Below are positions 4,002 to 6,963 of a stretch of DNA of 6,963 nucleotides, one piece after another. Origin of the DNA: Candidatus Omnitrophota bacterium (lineage in GTDB: Bacteria > Ratteibacteria > UBA8468 > B48-G9 > JAFGKM01); the NCBI GenBank assembly GCA_023819365.1, contig JAMWBP010000009.1, forward strand, positions 1 through 6,963, written 5' to 3'. Each line of letters opens with the position of its first letter. Position 1 is the stretch's first letter. A model generated the notes under the pieces. It was not told the origin of the DNA, ran no database searches, and saw only the letters and a list, made by a program, of their open reading frames with translations. Position numbers and translations under genes: made by a program.

Positions 4002-6963
4002 ATGGAAAAAGGGAAGATTATAAAGGTGAGTGGGCCTCTTGTACAGGCAGAGGGGATGAAAAGCGCAAGGATGTATGATGTGGTAAGGGTAGGAGAGGAT
4101 AAACTTATAGGAGAGGTCATCAGGATAGAAGGAGATGTTGTTTCTATCCAGGTATATGAAGAAACAGAGGGCTTAAAAGTAGGAGACCCTGTCTTTGGTA
4201 CAGGGATACCTTTAATAGTTGAACTTGGACCAGGTCTTCTTTCTAATATATTTGATGGTATACAGAGGCCCTTATCAAGGTTGGGTGAGAAAGGGGACTT
4301 TATTATAAAAGGGACACAGATACATCCGCTGGATAGAGATAAAAAGTGGCAATTTAGTCCTCTTGTGAAGAAAGGAGATAGTGTGGCAGAGGGAGATATT
4401 ATAGGAGAGGTGCAGGAGACAGGTATATTGACCCATAAGATAATGGTGCCTCCAGGGGTTTCTGGAGAGATTATTGATATAAAGAAAGGGAGTTTTACTG
4501 TTGAGGAAGAGATAGGCAGGGTAAGAAGTGAAGATAACAAAGAGGTTCCTTTATATCTTATGCAGAGATGGCCTGTACGCGTAAAAAGACCTGTAATAGA
4601 GAAAAGACCCCCTTGTGAGCCACTTGTGACAGGACAAAGGGTGATAGATGCTTTTTTTCCTGTAGCAAAAGGGGGAACTGCCTGTATCCCCGGACCATTT
4701 GGTAGTGGCAAGTGTGTAACAGGTAATACCCCTGTGCTATGTGAAGGTGTTATAACTCCAATAGAAGAGATATATAAAAATGCAGAGATATCCGGGAATA
4801 AAATTGTACAAAGCAAAAAAGAAGAATATATAATTCTAAAAAAACCTTATGAAGTTTATTCTTTCTGTAATGGCAGAATAGTAAAGGGATTTGCTACTGC
4901 TATATATAAAGGATATACCGATAGAATTGTTAAGATATATACGAAGGCAGGAAGGATAATTGAAATAACTCCAGCACATAAACTTTTCAGGTTTAATGGT
5001 AATATGAAAATAGAGGAAGTCCCTGCAATTCAGTTAAAAGAAGGAGATTATATCGTTGCTCCCAGGACTATCCCTTATAGCGCAAAACTATATACTATCC
5101 CTATATACGATGTTTTTAAGAACTACAGGAGTGATGATAAAAAACTTAACAGGGAAATTACGAATCTTCTGAAAAAGATGAAGATAAAAGAAGGGACTTT
5201 TAGAAGATTATCAGAGAAATTAGGTATCTCTCAGGATGTCTTACGAGGATACTATACTAACATTAACAATCCCCCAATGAGATTTATAAAAGACATCTAT
5301 CAGAAAAACGGGCTGGAGGTTCCTATGCCGTCCAGGATAAAAGGAGAACATAATAGCATATCTGCAAAGATACCATTATATCTTGATAAAAAACTTGCAT
5401 TGTTCCTCGGGCTCCTTATGGCTGATGGTATGTTAAAGGGAAATTCTATAAGATTTTATAATAATGACAAAAAGATAAGGCAGTTATACGCTTCACTTGT
5501 TTCGGAGATCTTTGGGCTGAAGGCAAAAGAGATATATGCGAATACTGTAAAATGTCTATTACTTGAATCGTGTGTTGTTGCGCATTTATTAAGGTTTTTT
5601 GGATTTCCTGATATAAAAAAGTCAAGAAATCTTACATTGCCTTATGCTTTGTTGAATAGCCCTCAAGATGTATTAGCACACTTTTTGAAAGGATATTTTT
5701 TGTGTGATGGGTATTTCTCATCAAGTAAAGGAGAGATTGAGATTACAACTGCAAGCAGGCAATTATGTTCTCATTTAGCATACCTTCTCACACAACTGGG
5801 GCTCATCTATAAAGCCAGCAGAAAAGGGATAGGTGGTGTTTATAACAGGATTTTCATCAGAGGCAAAGAAGAGATAAAGAAGTTTTATAATTTAACAGGG
5901 GATGACTCTTTTGAAAAATATATTCCAATGAAAAAATACATAGAGAATCTAAAAACACCAAGATATCAAAGGTGTGACCTGGTTCATATTTCTCCTCTAT
6001 TATGTAAAGAAATTTACGAAAGGGCAGGTAGACCTTATAAAAGATTAAAAGATGCAGGTGTGGAAATATTTAACCTTTTTGCAGGAGAAGGTATAACCCT
6101 TTCTAAATTCAGGACGTTTGTTAAAGTAATAGGAGATACTACATTACAACAAATTGCTTTTAACTGTCTCTCAAATATTTATCAGGATAGAATAGAAAAG
6201 ATTGAGGTTGAGGAATATGTAGAGCCGGTATATGACCTTCAGGTGGAAAAATACCATAATTTTATAGGTGGTTTTATTCCCTCTTTTTTTCATAATACAG
6301 TTGTTCTACATCAGATTGCAAAGTGGGCTGATGCACAGGTTGTTGTATATATCGGCTGTGGTGAGCGTGGTAATGAGATGGCAGATGTCCTTATAGAATT
6401 CCCTGAACTGAAAGACCCTGGTACAGGTAGACCCTTGATGGAACGGACAGTCCTTATAGCGAATACATCAAATATGCCTGTTGCTGCAAGGGAGGCATCT
6501 ATCTACACAGGTATAACAATTGCAGAGTATTTCAGGGATATGGGGTATTCTGTTGCTCTTATGGCTGATTCTACAAGCAGATGGGCAGAGGCGTTAAGGG
6601 AGATATCAGGACGGCTTGAAGAGATGCCAGGAGAGGAAGGATACCCTGCATATTTAGGAACCTCTGTTGCGTCTTTTTATGAAAGGGCAGGTAGATGTCT
6701 CTGCCTTGGTAATAGAGAGGGCACGCTTTCTGTTTTAGGTGCTGTAAGTCCCCCTGGTGGAGACCTTACAGACCCTGTGGTCCAGATGACGCTAAAAGCA
6801 GTAAAGGTTTACTGGGGACTTGATGACCGTCTTGCATATCAGAGGCACTTTCCGGCAATTAACTGGCTTACAAGTTATTCTCTGTATGTTGATAACCTCA
6901 GGCCATATATAGAAAAAGAGGTAGCATCTGATTTCCCTTATATAAGACAGGAGGCACTTTCCA
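4002..6963 (+). CDS. atpA: V-type ATP synthase subunit A with in-frame intein (3' partial)
   Basis: One frame is open from ATG 4002 through the right edge (987 complete codons, no stop). It encodes the catalytic A subunit, which hydrolyses or makes ATP in the A3B3 head of the rotary V/A-ATPase. The N-extein has 237 residues: an N-terminal barrel beginning [24 protein letters not shown] (82-91), the inserted 'bulge' region (about 115-185) typical of A subunits, [15 protein letters not shown] (211-225), and the P-loop GPFGSGK (231-237). A 528-residue intein follows. The C-extein resumes with [10 protein letters not shown]; in spliced numbering it has CGERGNEM (258-265; Glu260 as probable catalytic base), [15 protein letters not shown] (322-336; Walker B Asp328) and [11 protein letters not shown] (387-397). 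About 125-135 C-terminal residues lie beyond the window. AAAGGAT (3991-3997) precedes the start. After splicing, no expected catalytic residue in the visible part is missing. Symbol follows V/A-type usage. Confidence 0.95.
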   Translation, partial: MEKGKIIKVSGPLVQAEGMKSARMYDVVRVGEDKLIGEVIRIEGDVVSIQVYEETEGLKVGDPVFGTGIPLIVELGPGLLSNIFDGIQRPLSRLGEKGDFIIKGTQIHPLDRDKKWQFSPLVKKGDSVAEGDIIGEVQETGILTHKIMVPPGVSGEIIDIKKGSFTVEEEIGRVRSEDNKEVPLYLMQRWPVRVKRPVIEKRPPCEPLVTGQRVIDAFFPVAKGGTACIPGPFGSGKCVTGNTPVLCEGVITPIEEIYKNAEISGNKIVQSKKEEYIILKKPYEVYSFCNGRIVKGFATAIYKGYTDRIVKIYTKAGRIIEITPAHKLFRFNGNMKIEEVPAIQLKEGDYIVAPRTIPYSAKLYTIPIYDVFKNYRSDDKKLNREITNLLKKMKIKEGTFRRLSEKLGISQDVLRGYYTNINNPPMRFIKDIYQKNGLEVPMPSRIKGEHNSISAKIPLYLDKKLALFLGLLMADGMLKGNSIRFYNNDKKIRQLYASLVSEIFGLKAKEIYANTVKCLLLESCVVAHLLRFFGFPDIKKSRNLTLPYALLNSPQDVLAHFLKGYFLCDGYFSSSKGEIEITTASRQLCSHLAYLLTQLGLIYKASRKGIGGVYNRIFIRGKEEIKKFYNLTGDDSFEKYIPMKKYIENLKTPRYQRCDLVHISPLLCKEIYERAGRPYKRLKDAGVEIFNLFAGEGITLSKFRTFVKVIGDTTLQQIAFNCLSNIYQDRIEKIEVEEYVEPVYDLQVEKYHNFIGGFIPSFFHNTVVLHQIAKWADAQVVVYIGCGERGNEMADVLIEFPELKDPGTGRPLMERTVLIANTSNMPVAAREASIYTGITIAEYFRDMGYSVALMADSTSRWAEALREISGRLEEMPGEEGYPAYLGTSVASFYERAGRCLCLGNREGTLSVLGAVSPPGGDLTDPVVQMTLKAVKVYWGLDDRLAYQRHFPAINWLTSYSLYVDNLRPYIEKEVASDFPYIRQEALS
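5187..5270 (+). other. Possible helix-turn-helix region within the intein
   Basis: Intein residues about 159-186, between splicing block B and the endonuclease. The stretch [20 protein letters not shown] (161-180) has the spacing of a helix-turn-helix (helix, L-G-I-S turn, recognition helix). It is part of a ~135-residue segment between His89 and the first endonuclease motif, longer than needed for the splicing domain alone. It may help the endonuclease bind its long target. Pattern-based only. Confidence 0.4.
5385..5900 (+). other. LAGLIDADG homing endonuclease domain of the intein
   Basis: Intein residues about 225-396. The first motif is [10 protein letters not shown] (230-239, acidic residue Asp238) and the second [10 protein letters not shown] (324-333, Asp332), 94 residues apart as in single-chain enzymes of this class. 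Block D ([14 protein letters not shown], with Pro310) and block H ([10 protein letters not shown], 355-364) lie where expected. Both metal-binding aspartates are kept, so the enzyme may still cut. Its expected target is an intein-free subunit A gene, around the joined sequence made by 4703-4712 plus 6297-6306. Such cutting would spread the element by homing. Confidence 0.88.

Larger units (their letters stand above)
4713..6296 (+). mobile_element. Intein with homing endonuclease in the ATPase P-loop
   Basis: A 528-residue class 1 intein interrupts subunit A between the P-loop Lys237 and the next Thr. Block A is CVTGNTPVL, starting at Cys1 (Asn5 where Asp is common). Block B is [12 protein letters not shown] with Thr86 and His89. 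Blocks C, D and E belong to a LAGLIDADG endonuclease. Block F is [15 protein letters not shown] with Asp508 and His515. Block G is FFHN, with His527 and Asn528, followed by Thr as the +1 nucleophile. The whole frame was read through without a stop or shift. All residues needed for splicing are seen, so splicing is predicted. Removing it restores GPFGSGKTVVLHQ, the normal A-subunit sequence. The insertion point corresponds to the one used by VMA inteins of Thermoplasma and Pyrococcus (recalled as site VMA-b), not to that of yeast VMA1. Sampled lines of its DNA are poorer in G+C (11/60 at 4801-4860, 14/60 at 5881-5940) than the extein (24/60 at 4141-4200, 25/60 at 6481-6540). Confidence 0.96.

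Noticed and set aside
3971..4816. A 281-codon open frame on the minus strand
   Set aside because: It is opposite the well-supported subunit A coding sequence, matches no family, and is rich in Ser, Pro, Ile and Leu as expected of an antisense shadow.
4713..6296. Reading the insertion as a separate endonuclease gene, a group I intron, or a frameshifted ATPase
   Set aside because: The frame continues through both junctions without a stop. The ends carry the intein splicing residues (Cys1, His-Asn followed by Thr), and joining the exteins restores an exact P-loop.
1..6963. CRISPR arrays, tRNA or rRNA genes, insertion sequences
   Set aside because: No regularly spaced direct repeats, tRNA-like cloverleaf, rRNA segments or transposase frames were seen; nearly all of the window is coding.

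Overview
The window is a compact stretch of about 7 kb from a low-to-moderate GC genome with heavy use of AGA/AGG and ATA codons. It looks like an anaerobic, possibly thermophilic bacterium. The bacterial signs are an acyl carrier protein (ACP), a holo-ACP synthase and an acetate kinase. A V/A-type (rotary) ATPase alongside them is common in anaerobic bacteria. The lineage is not decided by the sequence.

Layout: (1) 1-78 is the 3' tail of an unidentified upstream gene. (2) 88-1537 is a two-gene unit on the + strand, an acyl carrier protein and acetate kinase, 1 base apart. (3) 1548-1901 is a convergent acpS (- strand), whose product would activate the ACP. (4) 1902-1986 is a short divergent promoter region with an inverted repeat. 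(5) From 1987 to the window end runs one tightly packed + strand set: an SGNH/GDSL-type hydrolase, a nucleotidyltransferase-fold protein (TTG start), a 65-residue partner protein, V-type ATPase subunit F, and V-type ATPase subunit A, which is open at the right edge. From the nucleotidyltransferase through subunit F the genes overlap (an ATGA and a TAATG junction), so this part is probably translated in a coupled way.

The outstanding feature is in subunit A. One uninterrupted reading frame from 4002 to the edge encodes an A subunit split by a 528-residue intein (4713-6296). The intein sits inside the ATP-binding P-loop, immediately after its lysine (GPFGSGK, then T at the exit). All the residues expected for class 1 protein splicing are present: Cys1, a TxxH block B motif, a block F Asp and His, and the terminal His-Asn followed by Thr. 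Between them lies a two-motif LAGLIDADG homing endonuclease with both acidic residues kept, plus extra regions that may bind DNA. The unspliced protein would be a dead ATPase, so splicing is needed to make the enzyme. The intein DNA is visibly richer in A+T than the flanking extein, which fits a mobile element acquired from elsewhere.

Functionally, ACP plus AcpS supply the carrier for acyl chains, acetate kinase links acetyl phosphate/acetate to ATP, and the V-type ATPase couples ATP to ion movement. The hydrolase and the nucleotidyltransferase pair have no clear tie to these.
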